From the NCBI GenBank assembly GCA_937949455.1, contig CALEDU010000087.1, positions 1 through 15,425 of the forward strand: 15,425 bases of DNA, in the 5' to 3' direction. Below the pieces are notes generated by a model. It was not told the DNA's origin. It ran no database searches and saw only the letters and a program-made list of their open reading frames with translations. Positions 7,476 to 14,666 of the stretch are shown here, piece after piece. The stretch is from an uncultured Tepidimonas sp. Lineage in GTDB: Bacteria; Pseudomonadota; Gammaproteobacteria; Burkholderiales; Burkholderiaceae_C. Position numbers and translations under genes: made by a program. Within the stretch, counting starts at the first letter, position 1. Every line of letters begins with the position of its first letter.

Positions 7476-7508
7476 AAGACACTCCTAGACCGGGAGTAAA
7501 AAAGTCTT
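7476..7508. repeat. Interrupted inverted repeat after pilE
   Basis: AAGAC-ACTCC, a seven-base loop, GGAGT, an A6 bulge and GTCTT can pair as two stacked five-base stems. It begins 30 bases after the pilE stop. On the plus strand the stem is followed by A residues rather than T, so it is not a classical terminator for the pil operon, though it could stabilise the 3' end. Confidence 0.3.
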
Positions 7509-7530
7509 CATCGCCGCAGCGGAAGCGACG
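7498..7530 (-). terminator. pilA: Possible rho-independent terminator for pilA
   Basis: On the minus strand, downstream of pilA, a GC-rich stem (CGTCGC paired with GCGGCG including one G-U pair, or alternatively GTC-TTC with GAAGAC) is followed by TTTTTT at 7503-7498. In the first fold the T-run starts eight bases after the stem. In the second it follows at once, but a two-base bulge weakens the stem. It lies about 100 bases after the pilA stop. Confidence 0.35.
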
Positions 7531-7626
7531 GTTTGCAGCCAACCTGGCTACTCGGCGGTCCAGGCCATCGCATACGCAAGCCTGAACTCCGTGAAAGCCG
7601 TGATCGTTTCTAAATTATTTGATAAC

Positions 7627-8052
7627 TTATTTTGCCCAACCCGCGTCAACCCCAGTACCCGAGGCCGCCCATGTCAGAGTTCCTCCTGCTGCAGTTGGCG
7701 TCAAGATATAGGTTCTGCCTTCCAAATTAGGAGATCCCCCGCTCACTGCAGTTGCCGTAATCACACCGTCAACGACGGTAACCGAAGCCACTGCGCCGTA
7801 CGCACCCGATCCGGATCCGATCGCTGCTGGCACCCCGTTGGTACCCGCATCACAGTTTGAGAGATTTCCAGTCGATTGGAAGCACTCTTCCACCCCGATT
7901 TTGAAGCTTTGGGTTGCCTGGACGACTTCGGTGAATTTGGCTTTTTTTGTGTAGTTTTGGTAGGAAGGCAACGCGATGGCAGCCAAAATACCAATGATCG
8001 CGACCACGATCATCAACTCGATGAGTGTAAAGCCTTGTTGCGCACGTTTCAT
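7627..8052 (-). CDS. pilA: Major type IV pilin PilA
   Basis: The shaft subunit of the type IV pilus. MKRAQQG is the leader. The mature protein begins [20 protein letters not shown], a textbook pilin N-terminus with Glu at position 5, then [20 protein letters not shown]. Length is 141 aa. The only cysteines are C57 and C67, close together just after alpha1. The C-terminus (ending DAGWAK) has none, so the usual C-terminal disulfide-bonded loop is absent. The globular part is rich in Gly, Ala, Ser and Thr. It is convergent with pilE and transcribed alone. A GGAGG site lies six bases before the ATG, and a sigma-54 promoter match lies at 8110-8125. Its own strong promoter and ribosome site fit a highly expressed major pilin. 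Confidence 0.93.
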   Translation of the reverse strand: MKRAQQGFTLIELMIVVAIIGILAAIALPSYQNYTKKAKFTEVVQATQSFKIGVEECFQSTGNLSNCDAGTNGVPAAIGSGSGAYGAVASVTVVDGVITATAVSGGSPNLEGRTYILTPTAAGGTLTWAASGTGVDAGWAK

Positions 8053-8058
8053 GATGAA

Positions 8059-8063
8059 CCTCC
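8059..8063 (-). promoter_or_regulatory. pilA: Ribosome binding site of pilA
   Basis: The minus strand reads GGAGG, six bases before the pilA ATG at 8052. It is stronger than the ribosome sites of the minor-pilin genes, in keeping with high expression of a shaft subunit. Confidence 0.75.
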
Positions 8064-8109
8064 GGTGATGAACGAATGACCCCTGTTGTCTTTGGGGCCA
8101 CTCCTTACC

Positions 8110-8125
8110 AGCAGCTACCGTGCCA
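8110..8125 (-). promoter_or_regulatory. pilA: Sigma-54 (RpoN) promoter of pilA
   Basis: The minus strand reads TGGCACGGTAGCTGCT. Against the sigma-54 consensus TGGCACG-N4-TTGCW it matches at every position except one (C for the first T of the -12 box). The GG and GC doublets are exactly spaced. Transcription would start about 12 bases past the GC, near 8099, leaving a leader of about 47 bases before the pilA ATG. Control of pilA by RpoN with the PilS/PilR two-component system is established in Pseudomonas and other bacteria, so the context fits. The activator site was not identified. A partial IHF-like match (ATCAA at 8216-8220 in an AT-rich patch) lies about 115-120 bases upstream of the predicted start. 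Confidence 0.82.
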
Positions 8126-8130
8126 GCTTA

Positions 8131-8144
8131 GCCGCCATGGCGGC
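8131..8144. repeat. Perfect 14-bp palindrome next to the pilA promoter
   Basis: GCCGCCATGGCGGC equals its own reverse complement. It lies five bases upstream of the -24 element, centred about 38 bases before the predicted start of transcription. It could be an operator bound by a dimeric regulator, or chance in GC-rich DNA. No known motif is recognised. Confidence 0.6.
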
Positions 8145-8371
8145 CTCGCAACAAAGGCGGGGGCGTTTGCGCCATGACGGTCGCAGCCACGGACCCATGC
8201 TCACCTCATACAGACATCAAAATTTGACGCCAAATCTGGATGCTGGAAGGGGGCCCATGGGGCGGCTCTACAGCCCGCGCGAGAGCTGGCTCGTCCCGCA
8301 CGGGCCGCCCAACGCGCCGAGCAGGCAGCCCTGCCTGCGGGGGTGGCCGCGGCAACCGCCCACGGCCGGCC
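8145..8371. other. Intergenic region between mrp and pilA
   Basis: The whole gap between the mrp stop and the pilA start is 319 bases; the promoter-proximal part is described separately. This remainder holds an AT-rich patch near 8216-8238 that may help bend DNA for sigma-54 activation, and a perfect hairpin at 8321-8338. The short open frames crossing it look like shadows. I see no RNA gene and no classical terminator for mrp. Confidence 0.5.
8321..8338. repeat. Inverted repeat downstream of mrp
   Basis: GCAGGCAG-CC-CTGCCTGC is a perfect 8-bp inverted repeat (effectively a seven-pair stem with a four-base loop), 34 bases after the mrp stop. No T-run follows on either strand, so it may only protect the 3' end of the transcript or slow polymerase. 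Confidence 0.55.
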
Positions 8372-9463
8372 TCACGTCCCCTGGCTGATCTTGATCGTCG
8401 GGAACTTGCTGGAGTAGTCTTTGGCTTTGGCAGCCACAGCGATGGCCACCCGGCGCGCCATCGCCTTATACAGGGCAGCGATGTCACCATCCGGGTCTGC
8501 CACCACGGTCGGGCACCCCTCATCGGCTTGCTCGCGGATGCGCAGGTCCAACGGCAACGAACCCAGGCAGGGCACACCCAGCTGCGCTGCCATACGCTGA
8601 CCGCCTTCGGCACCGAAGATGTGCTCGACATGGCCGCATTTCGGACAGACATGCACAGCCATGTTCTCCACGATGCCCAGGATGGGCACGCCGACTTTCT
8701 GGAACATCGTCACGCCCTTTCTCGCGTCCAGCAGCGCAATGTCCTGTGGTGTGGTGACGATGACAGCGCCCGTGACCGGCACCCGTTGCGACAGGGTCAG
8801 TTGAATATCTCCGGTCCCCGGGGGCATGTCCACCACCAGGTAGTCCAGATCCTTCCAGTGGGTCTGACGCAGCAGTTGTTCCAGCGCCTGGGTGGCCATC
8901 GGTCCGCGCCAGATCATCGCTTCGTTCTTGTCCACCAAAAAACCAATCGACATGATTTGCAAGCCGTAGTTTTCCAGCGGCTCCATCGTCTGTCCGTCCA
9001 GACTCTCGGGGCGGCCTTCAATGCCCATCATCATCGGCTGGCTGGGGCCATAGATGTCGGCATCCAACAGGCCCACACGCGCACCCTCGGCTGCCAGCGC
9101 CAGCGCCAGGTTGACGGCGGTTGTGCTCTTGCCTACCCCGCCCTTGCCCGAGGCGACGGCGATGATATTGCGCACCTCGGGCAGCAGTTGCACCCCACGC
9201 TGCGCCGCGTGTGCCAAGATGCGGGTGTCGATCTGCACGGATACATTGTCCACACCAGGCACACTGCGGGCGGCGGCCACCAGGGCGCGGCGCAAATCTG
9301 CCAGCTGGCTCTTGGCGGGGTAGCCCAGTTCCACCTCGAACGCCACGTCGCCCCCGGTGATCTGTAGATTCTTCAGGGCGCGGGTGGTGACGAAATCTTT
9401 ACCGGTGTTGGGGTCGATGACGGCTTGCAAGGCTTGCAGCAGTGCCTGTTGGTCTACGCTCAT
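8372..9463 (-). CDS. apbC: Mrp/ApbC iron-sulfur cluster carrier ATPase
   Basis: A cytoplasmic P-loop ATPase of the Mrp/NBP35 family that binds and delivers Fe-S clusters to apoproteins. The 363 residues show an N-terminal MIP18-like domain (about 1-85), the deviant Walker A GKGGVGKS (106-113), [12 protein letters not shown] (132-143), [10 protein letters not shown] (210-219) and the cluster-binding CPKC (273-276). Length is usual for the bacterial family. The ATG at 9463 gives the standard [20 protein letters not shown] start; a GGAG lies about a dozen bases upstream. It is divergent from metG with 155 bases between them, an arrangement also found in E. coli. All key residues are present. Confidence 0.97.
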   Translation of the reverse strand: MSVDQQALLQALQAVIDPNTGKDFVTTRALKNLQITGGDVAFEVELGYPAKSQLADLRRALVAAARSVPGVDNVSVQIDTRILAHAAQRGVQLLPEVRNIIAVASGKGGVGKSTTAVNLALALAAEGARVGLLDADIYGPSQPMMMGIEGRPESLDGQTMEPLENYGLQIMSIGFLVDKNEAMIWRGPMATQALEQLLRQTHWKDLDYLVVDMPPGTGDIQLTLSQRVPVTGAVIVTTPQDIALLDARKGVTMFQKVGVPILGIVENMAVHVCPKCGHVEHIFGAEGGQRMAAQLGVPCLGSLPLDLRIREQADEGCPTVVADPDGDIAALYKAMARRVAIAVAAKAKDYSSKFPTIKISQGT

Positions 9464-9569
9464 GGGGGTGCAGTCTCCGAAGGTTGGGCCACGCGAGGGC
9501 CATGTTCAATATCCGAAGTCTAGCCGCTCACGCATGCGGCACCAGACCCTGCGCACGCAGTGCCCTCAT

Positions 9570-9575
9570 TAGAAT
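9570..9575 (+). promoter_or_regulatory. metG: Candidate -10 element of metG
   Basis: TAGAAT matches five of six bases of the -10 consensus and lies 43 bases before the metG ATG in the 155-base divergent gap. The matching -35 position (CCCTGC at 9547-9552) is poor. Reported because the gap must hold outward promoters for both metG and mrp; I see no equally good candidate for mrp. Confidence 0.35.
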
Positions 9576-9618
9576 CCCGGACTTGTCCGCCAATATAAGA
9601 CCCCCACAGGACCCCCTC

Positions 9619-11727
9619 ATGCCCTCGCGCCGTTTTTTCGTCACCACTGCCCTACCCTACGCCAATGGCCACTTTCACATCGGCCACATCATGGAGTACA
9701 TCCAGGCCGACGTGTGGGTGCGCACGCAACGGCTGCTCGGCCACGAGGTGCACTTCGTCGGGGCCGACGATGCGCACGGCGCGCCCATCATGATCGCGGC
9801 GGAGAAAGCCGGCCAGACGCCGCAACAGTTCGTGGCCGACATCGCCGCTGGCCGAGCGCAGTACCTGGACGGCTTTCACATTCGCTTCGACAACTGGCAC
9901 AGCACCGACGCACCAGAAAACCACGCCTTGGCTCAGGCGATCTACCGGTCGCTCAAAGCGGCCGGCCTGATCGAGGTGCGCACCATCGAACAGTTCTACG
10001 ACCCGGTCAAAGGCATGTTTTTGCCCGACCGCTATATCAAGGGTCAGTGCCCGCGCTGCGGTGCGCCCGACCAGTATGGCGACGCGTGCGAAGCTTGCGG
10101 CGCCGTCTACACCCCCACCGAGCTGCGCCAGCCCTACTCGGCGCTGTCGGGTGCGACGCCCGAGCTGCGCCAATCGGAGCATTATTTCTTCCGGCTGTCC
10201 GACCCGCGCTGCGTGCAGTTTCTTCAGGAGTGGACCTCCGCTGCCGGCCGGCTGCAGCCGGAAGTGGTCAACAAGATTCGCGAGTGGTTGGCCAAAGACG
10301 ATCAGGGGCGCGGCGGCCTGGGCGACTGGGATATCAGCCGTGACGCGCCCTACTTCGGCATCGAGATCCCGGATGCGCCGGGCAAGTACTTCTACGTTTG
10401 GCTGGATGCGCCGATTGGCTATCTGGCCAGCCTCAAAAACCATTTCGACAAGGGCCAGGCGGCCAACCACTGGCACGCCGCGTCGCGCACGGCGCAGACC
10501 TTCGAGGAGTTCATCGCCGACCCGGCGGTGGAGCAGATCCACTTCATCGGCAAGGACATCACCTACTTTCACACGCTGTTTTGGCCGGCGATGCTGCACT
10601 TTTCCGGCCGCAAGACGCCCACGCACGTGTTCGTGCATGGCTTCATCACCGTCAGCGGCGAAAAGATGAGCAAGAGCCGCGGCACCGGCATCGACCCGCT
10701 GCGTTACCTGCGCCTGGGGCTCAATCCAGAGTGGCTGCGCTATTACCTGGCCGCCAAGCTCAACCCGCACGTCGAGGACGTGGACTTCAACCCCGAGGAC
10801 TTCGTCGCCCGTGTCAACAGCGATCTGATCGGCAAATATGTCAACATCGCTTCGCGCGCGGCGGGCTTCATCACGAAACGCTTCGAGGGCCGGTTGGGCG
10901 CCACCGCGCCGGACGGTGAGGGACTGCTGGACGCGCTGCAGACCGCGCTGCCGGCGGTGGCCGAACTCTGGGCCGAGCGCGAATACGGCAAGGCCGTGCG
11001 CGAGATCATGGCGCTGGCCGACCGCGTCAATGCCTACGTAGACCAGAACAAGCCGTGGGAGCTGGCCAAACAGCCCGAGCTTGCCGCGCGGCTGCATGAT
11101 GTCTGTACCACCTGCCTGGAAGCCTTTCGCGTGCTGACGGCCATGCTCAAGCCCGTGCTGCCAGTCACTGCCGAGCGGGTGGAGTCTTTCCTGCGCTGCG
11201 CGCCGCTGGACTTTGTCAACGCCGCGCGGCCGCTGGGCCCTGGGCATACCATCGCCCCGTACGAGCATTTGATGCAGCGCGTGGAGGCGCAAAAATTGGA
11301 CGCGCTGTTCGAGCCGCCAGCGAGCGGCGCAGCGCCCACGCCGGCCACCGAAGCAGCCGCATTACCCGGGGGCGAAGCCATCGCCCCGACCATCTCCCTA
11401 GACGACTTCGCCAAGGTGGACCTGCGCATTGCGCGCATCGTGGCCTGCGAGCGTGTCGAGGGCTCCACCAAGCTGCTGCGGTTGACACTGGACGCTGGCG
11501 AGGGCCGCCTGCGCAACGTCTTTTCCGGCATCGCCTCGGCCTACGCACCGCAGCAGCTGGTCGGCAAGCTCACGGTACTGGTGGCCAACCTCGCCCCGCG
11601 CAAGATGAAGTTTGGCGTGAGCGAAGGTATGGTGCTGGCCGCCAGCCACGCCGACGGCCAGACGCATCCCGGGCTGTTCATACTGGAGCCACACGCCGGT
11701 GCCGAGCCGGGCATGCGGGTGCGATGA
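9619..11727 (+). CDS. metG: Methionyl-tRNA synthetase
   Basis: Charges tRNA(Met) with methionine in the cytoplasm; essential for initiation and elongation. The protein has 702 aa. The class I signature HIGH is at 20-23 within [14 protein letters not shown] zinc knuckle of four cysteines (144, 147, 157, 160; CPRC and CEAC) matches the four-Cys MetG form. The KMSKS loop is exact at 349-353. An alpha-helical anticodon-binding domain follows (about 400-560), then a low-complexity Ala/Pro linker and a C-terminal tRNA-binding (EMAP II-like) domain from about 592, seen in dimeric MetG. The ATG at 9619 starts [18 protein letters not shown]. Further upstream the frame is open but lacks this family start. 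No truncation or missing residue is seen. Confidence 0.98.
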   Translation: MPSRRFFVTTALPYANGHFHIGHIMEYIQADVWVRTQRLLGHEVHFVGADDAHGAPIMIAAEKAGQTPQQFVADIAAGRAQYLDGFHIRFDNWHSTDAPENHALAQAIYRSLKAAGLIEVRTIEQFYDPVKGMFLPDRYIKGQCPRCGAPDQYGDACEACGAVYTPTELRQPYSALSGATPELRQSEHYFFRLSDPRCVQFLQEWTSAAGRLQPEVVNKIREWLAKDDQGRGGLGDWDISRDAPYFGIEIPDAPGKYFYVWLDAPIGYLASLKNHFDKGQAANHWHAASRTAQTFEEFIADPAVEQIHFIGKDITYFHTLFWPAMLHFSGRKTPTHVFVHGFITVSGEKMSKSRGTGIDPLRYLRLGLNPEWLRYYLAAKLNPHVEDVDFNPEDFVARVNSDLIGKYVNIASRAAGFITKRFEGRLGATAPDGEGLLDALQTALPAVAELWAEREYGKAVREIMALADRVNAYVDQNKPWELAKQPELAARLHDVCTTCLEAFRVLTAMLKPVLPVTAERVESFLRCAPLDFVNAARPLGPGHTIAPYEHLMQRVEAQKLDALFEPPASGAAPTPATEAAALPGGEAIAPTISLDDFAKVDLRIARIVACERVEGSTKLLRLTLDAGEGRLRNVFSGIASAYAPQQLVGKLTVLVANLAPRKMKFGVSEGMVLAASHADGQTHPGLFILEPHAGAEPGMRVR

Positions 11728-11877
11728 CGGCCATGGTCCCTGCGTGCGTCCCAAACGGCTCAGCGGACTGGGCTGACCCGACGGGCGCGCAAGTCCAGGC
11801 TTACTTGGGGTGGACATCGGCCCTCGGCCGCGACACGCCACGCGGCACAGCGGCAGACCCAAGGTGATACATGAGAC

Positions 11878-13545
11878 ATGGCAAATTTGCTTTTCTGGTC
11901 ATCGCTCACCCAGTTCAAGCCCCGCCTGCTGCAGGACTTGCATGCCTACAGTCGCGATCGCCTCGTCAAAGACATGGGCGCCGGTCTGACGGTTGGCATC
12001 GTCGCCCTCCCCTTGGCGATGGCCTTTGCAATTGCCAGCGGCTTGCCCCCACAAGCCGGCCTGTGGACGGCCATCATTGCGGGCTTCGTCATTTCGGCGT
12101 TGGGGGGAACATCGGTCCAAATCGGTGGACCCGCTGGGGCGTTCATCGTCATCGTTTACGGCATCGTCGAGCGCTACGGTGTCGGGGGTTTGCTCGTCTC
12201 CACCTTGTGCGCGGGGGTGCTGTTGTTCGTGATGGGACTGCTGCGCCTGGGGGGGCTGGTGCGCTTCGTGCCGGTCAGCGTCGTCATCGGCTTTACCAAC
12301 GGCATTGCAGTGCTGATCGGGCTGTCGCAGTTGCGTGATGCGCTGGGGCTGCAGGTGGCCAAGATGCCGGCCGATTTCTTCGGTATCCTGCACACCGTCG
12401 CCAGCGCCCTGTCCACCGTCAACCCCTATGCCATGGCACTGGCGGGCTTGTGCGTGCTGGGGCTGGCCATTTGGCCCCGGCTGTGGGCCACGGACTCGGC
12501 TTTTCGGCAGCGGCTCGACAAGCTGGAAGGGGTCAGCGCGCTGCGCGCGACCTCGCATTTGCCGGCACCGGTGGTGGCCCTGGCCAGCCTGTCGCTGCTG
12601 GCCTGGGCATTGGATTGGCCCGTAGAGACGATCGGCAGCCGCTTTGGGGGCATTCCCCAAGCGCTGCCGGCCCTGGCTTGGCCCGACACATCCTGGCAGA
12701 CCGTGCGCCAGCTCGTCACCCCGACGCTGACCATTGCGCTGCTGGGGGCCATCGAGTCCCTGCTGTGCGCGCGGGTGGCCGATCAGTTGCACGGCGGGCG
12801 CAAGCACGACCCCAACCAAGAGCTGATGGCACAGGGTATCGCCAACACGCTGGTGCCCTTTTTCGGCGGCATGCCGGCCACGGGGACCATCGCCCGCACC
12901 GTCACCAACATCCGCAGCGGTGCCACCAGCGGTGTTGCGGGTATGGTGCACGCCATCACGCTGGCGGCCATCGTGCTGCTGGCCGCACCGCTGGCTCGTC
13001 ATGTGCCACTGGCGGTGCTGGCTGGCATCCTGCTGTTCGTGGCGTGGAACATGGGCGAGTGGCGCGAGTTTGCCCGCCTCAGGCACTTCAGCCACCATTA
13101 CCGCTTGATGCTGCTGAGCACCTTTGCCGTCACCGTGGTGTTCGATCTGACGGTCGCAGTCGAATTGGGCCTGGTGCTGGCGGTGGTGTTGTTCGTTCGG
13201 CGACAAAGCAGTCTGTTTCGCGTCACGCTGCGCCAGGCTGGGCCGCAACGTATCGAGGCAGACCTGTATGGCTCGCTGTTCTTCGGTGCCGTGACCAAAC
13301 TGGACCCCTTGCTGCAAGCCGTAGAGGCCGCCGATACCGGCGTTCGCGTGCACCTGGACGCCCGACATCTGCTGCTGCTGGACACCACTGGGCTGGATGC
13401 GTTGACCAGCCTGCACGGTGCCATTGTGCAGCGCGGCGGCAGTTTGGTGATCGACCATGTGCACGAGCAGCCGCTTTCCCTCATGCGGCGCACTGGCTTT
13501 CTGTCGCAGCTCAGCGGCTGGTCGCCCCTGTCGTCTGAGACCTAA
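11878..13545 (+). CDS. SulP-family anion transporter with STAS domain
   Basis: An inner-membrane secondary transporter of the SulP/SLC26 family (555 aa). The N-terminal two thirds consist of many hydrophobic segments, with the conserved GGPAGAF near TM3 and GGMPATGTIARTVTNIRSGA (330-349), a strong family marker. A cytoplasmic STAS domain occupies about 455-545, with DTTGLDAL (502-509) at the position of the usual D-S/T-S/T-G motif. Substrates in the family include sulfate, bicarbonate and C4-dicarboxylates (E. coli DauA); the sequence alone does not decide, and no carbonic anhydrase neighbour hints at bicarbonate. The ATG at 11878 follows AAGGTGAT by ten bases; an earlier ATG at 11871 is out of frame. 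About 150 bases separate it from metG, so co-transcription is uncertain. Confidence 0.93.
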   Translation: MANLLFWSSLTQFKPRLLQDLHAYSRDRLVKDMGAGLTVGIVALPLAMAFAIASGLPPQAGLWTAIIAGFVISALGGTSVQIGGPAGAFIVIVYGIVERYGVGGLLVSTLCAGVLLFVMGLLRLGGLVRFVPVSVVIGFTNGIAVLIGLSQLRDALGLQVAKMPADFFGILHTVASALSTVNPYAMALAGLCVLGLAIWPRLWATDSAFRQRLDKLEGVSALRATSHLPAPVVALASLSLLAWALDWPVETIGSRFGGIPQALPALAWPDTSWQTVRQLVTPTLTIALLGAIESLLCARVADQLHGGRKHDPNQELMAQGIANTLVPFFGGMPATGTIARTVTNIRSGATSGVAGMVHAITLAAIVLLAAPLARHVPLAVLAGILLFVAWNMGEWREFARLRHFSHHYRLMLLSTFAVTVVFDLTVAVELGLVLAVVLFVRRQSSLFRVTLRQAGPQRIEADLYGSLFFGAVTKLDPLLQAVEAADTGVRVHLDARHLLLLDTTGLDALTSLHGAIVQRGGSLVIDHVHEQPLSLMRRTGFLSQLSGWSPLSSET

Positions 13546-13548
13546 AAT
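13543..13548 (+). promoter_or_regulatory. Candidate -10 element before the DUF3460 gene
   Basis: TAAAAT overlaps the stop codon of the SulP gene and lies 32 bases before the next ATG. It matches five of six -10 consensus bases but has no good -35 box. If real, it would uncouple the DUF3460-scpA unit from the transporter gene. Confidence 0.3.
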
Positions 13549-13580
13549 CGATAGATTGCACGACGCTCACGAGAACGCCC

Positions 13581-13793
13581 ATGAACCCGCTTGGTCTGCC
13601 CGACTACGTCTCCGACGCCACCCAGTTCCTCGAATCGCTCAAACGCAGCAAGCCCGCGCTGGAGGCCGAACAGCGCGCCGGCCGGGCGCTGCTGTGGGAG
13701 CGCCCGCAGGACCGCGACTTCTGGCGCGATGCACAGCGCGCGCGCGTCCCGCAAAAACCCTATGTCTATCAGACTGAGCCGTCGCTGAAGTGA
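13581..13793 (+). CDS. DUF3460 family small protein
   Basis: A 70-residue protein of unknown function. The pattern YVSDATQFLESLKRSKPALE (9-28), then GRALLWERPQDRDFWRDA and VPQKPYVYQ near the C-terminus, is what I recall of DUF3460, a family found mainly in Burkholderiales and often placed beside scpA. It has no signal peptide or membrane segment and is rich in charged residues, so it is probably a small soluble cytoplasmic protein. It starts 35 bases after the transporter gene. Its TGA overlaps the GTG start of scpA (GTGA), which suggests translational coupling and perhaps a role near chromosome segregation; that role is inference only. Confidence 0.85.
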   Translation: MNPLGLPDYVSDATQFLESLKRSKPALEAEQRAGRALLWERPQDRDFWRDAQRARVPQKPYVYQTEPSLK

Positions 13794-14638
13794 ACGGCCC
13801 ACCGGCCGAGCTGCCCCCCGCGCCCGAGGCGGTGACCGTGCAGCCCGAGGTCATCGATCAGGTGGCTATCGCACGCCTGTACGGCGAGCCGTTGTTCGCG
13901 CTGCCACAGGATCTGTATATCCCGCCGGATGCGCTGGAGGTGTTCCTCGAGGCCTTCGAGGGACCGTTGGACCTGCTGCTCTACCTGATCCGGCGTCAAA
14001 ATTTCAATATCCTGGACATCCCGATGGCCGAGGTCACGCGTCAGTACCTGGGCTACGTGGAGCAGGTACGCGCCCGCAACCTGGAGCTGGCGGCCGAGTA
14101 CCTGCTGATGGCAGCCATGCTGATCGAGATCAAGTCGCGCATGTTGTTGCCGCCCAAGCCGGCGGCGGACGGCAGCGAGCCAGAGGACCCCCGCGCCGAG
14201 CTGGTGCGGCGGCTGCTGGAGTACGAGCAGATCAAGCTCGCGTCTGGCCGCTTGGACGCACTGCCCCTGCAGGGGCGAGATTTCTGGTGCGCGCAGGTGC
14301 ACATCGAGCAGTCGCTCGCGCCGCGTTGGCCAGAGGTGTCGGTGGATGATCTTCGCGCCGCCTGGGGTGACATCCTGCGCCGCGCCCGCCTGGTGCAGCG
14401 TCACACCATCACGCGCGAGGCTCTGTCCGTGCGCGAACACATGAGCCTGGTACTGCGCACCCTGCAAGGCCGGCGCTTCGTGGAATTTGGCGAACTGTTC
14501 GATCCTGCGCGGGGCGTGCCAGTTGCTATCGTCACCTTTATCGCGATGCTCGAACTGGCCAAGGAACATCTGATCGAACTGACCCAGGCCGAGGCCTACG
14601 CCCCCATTTACGTCCGACTCTCCTACGTAGCTTCCTGA
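13790..14638 (+). CDS. scpA: Segregation and condensation protein A
   Basis: The kleisin subunit that bridges SMC heads together with ScpB and helps organise the chromosome. The 282 residues include the family N-terminal core FEGPLDLLLYLIRRQNFNIL (54-73), DIPMAEVTRQYLGYV, then LAAEYLLMAAMLIEIKSRML, which binds SMC. A winged-helix C-terminus ends with VTFIAMLELAKEHLIELTQA. The first 50 residues are a variable Pro-rich extension. The GTG start overlaps the stop of the DUF3460 gene, and no later start keeps the extension common in betaproteobacteria. scpB is not in the window; it may lie elsewhere. The nadB ATG follows after 28 bases. Confidence 0.95.
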   Translation: MNGPPAELPPAPEAVTVQPEVIDQVAIARLYGEPLFALPQDLYIPPDALEVFLEAFEGPLDLLLYLIRRQNFNILDIPMAEVTRQYLGYVEQVRARNLELAAEYLLMAAMLIEIKSRMLLPPKPAADGSEPEDPRAELVRRLLEYEQIKLASGRLDALPLQGRDFWCAQVHIEQSLAPRWPEVSVDDLRAAWGDILRRARLVQRHTITREALSVREHMSLVLRTLQGRRFVEFGELFDPARGVPVAIVTFIAMLELAKEHLIELTQAEAYAPIYVRLSYVAS

Positions 14639-14666
14639 GCCGCCCCGCACCGGACCTGCCATCGCC

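Noticed and set aside
8240..9367. 375-codon open frame on the plus strand opposite mrp
   Set aside because: Antisense of a well-supported Mrp gene; His/Gln-rich low-complexity translation.
9442..9618. N-terminal extension of metG
   Set aside because: It overlaps mrp, and the conserved synthetase N-terminus starts at 9619.
9652..11292. 546-codon open frame on the minus strand opposite metG
   Set aside because: It lies wholly within metG, which has every synthetase motif. Long antisense frames are common in GC-rich genes, and the translation is Arg/Val/Gly-rich with no recognisable domain.
11899..13464. 521-codon open frame on the minus strand opposite the SulP gene
   Set aside because: A shadow of the transporter gene; the translation is Gln/His/Arg-rich and has no family features.
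14263..14276. GCCCCTGCAGGGGC palindrome
   Set aside because: It lies inside well-conserved scpA coding sequence in GC-rich DNA, with no link to a regulatory position.
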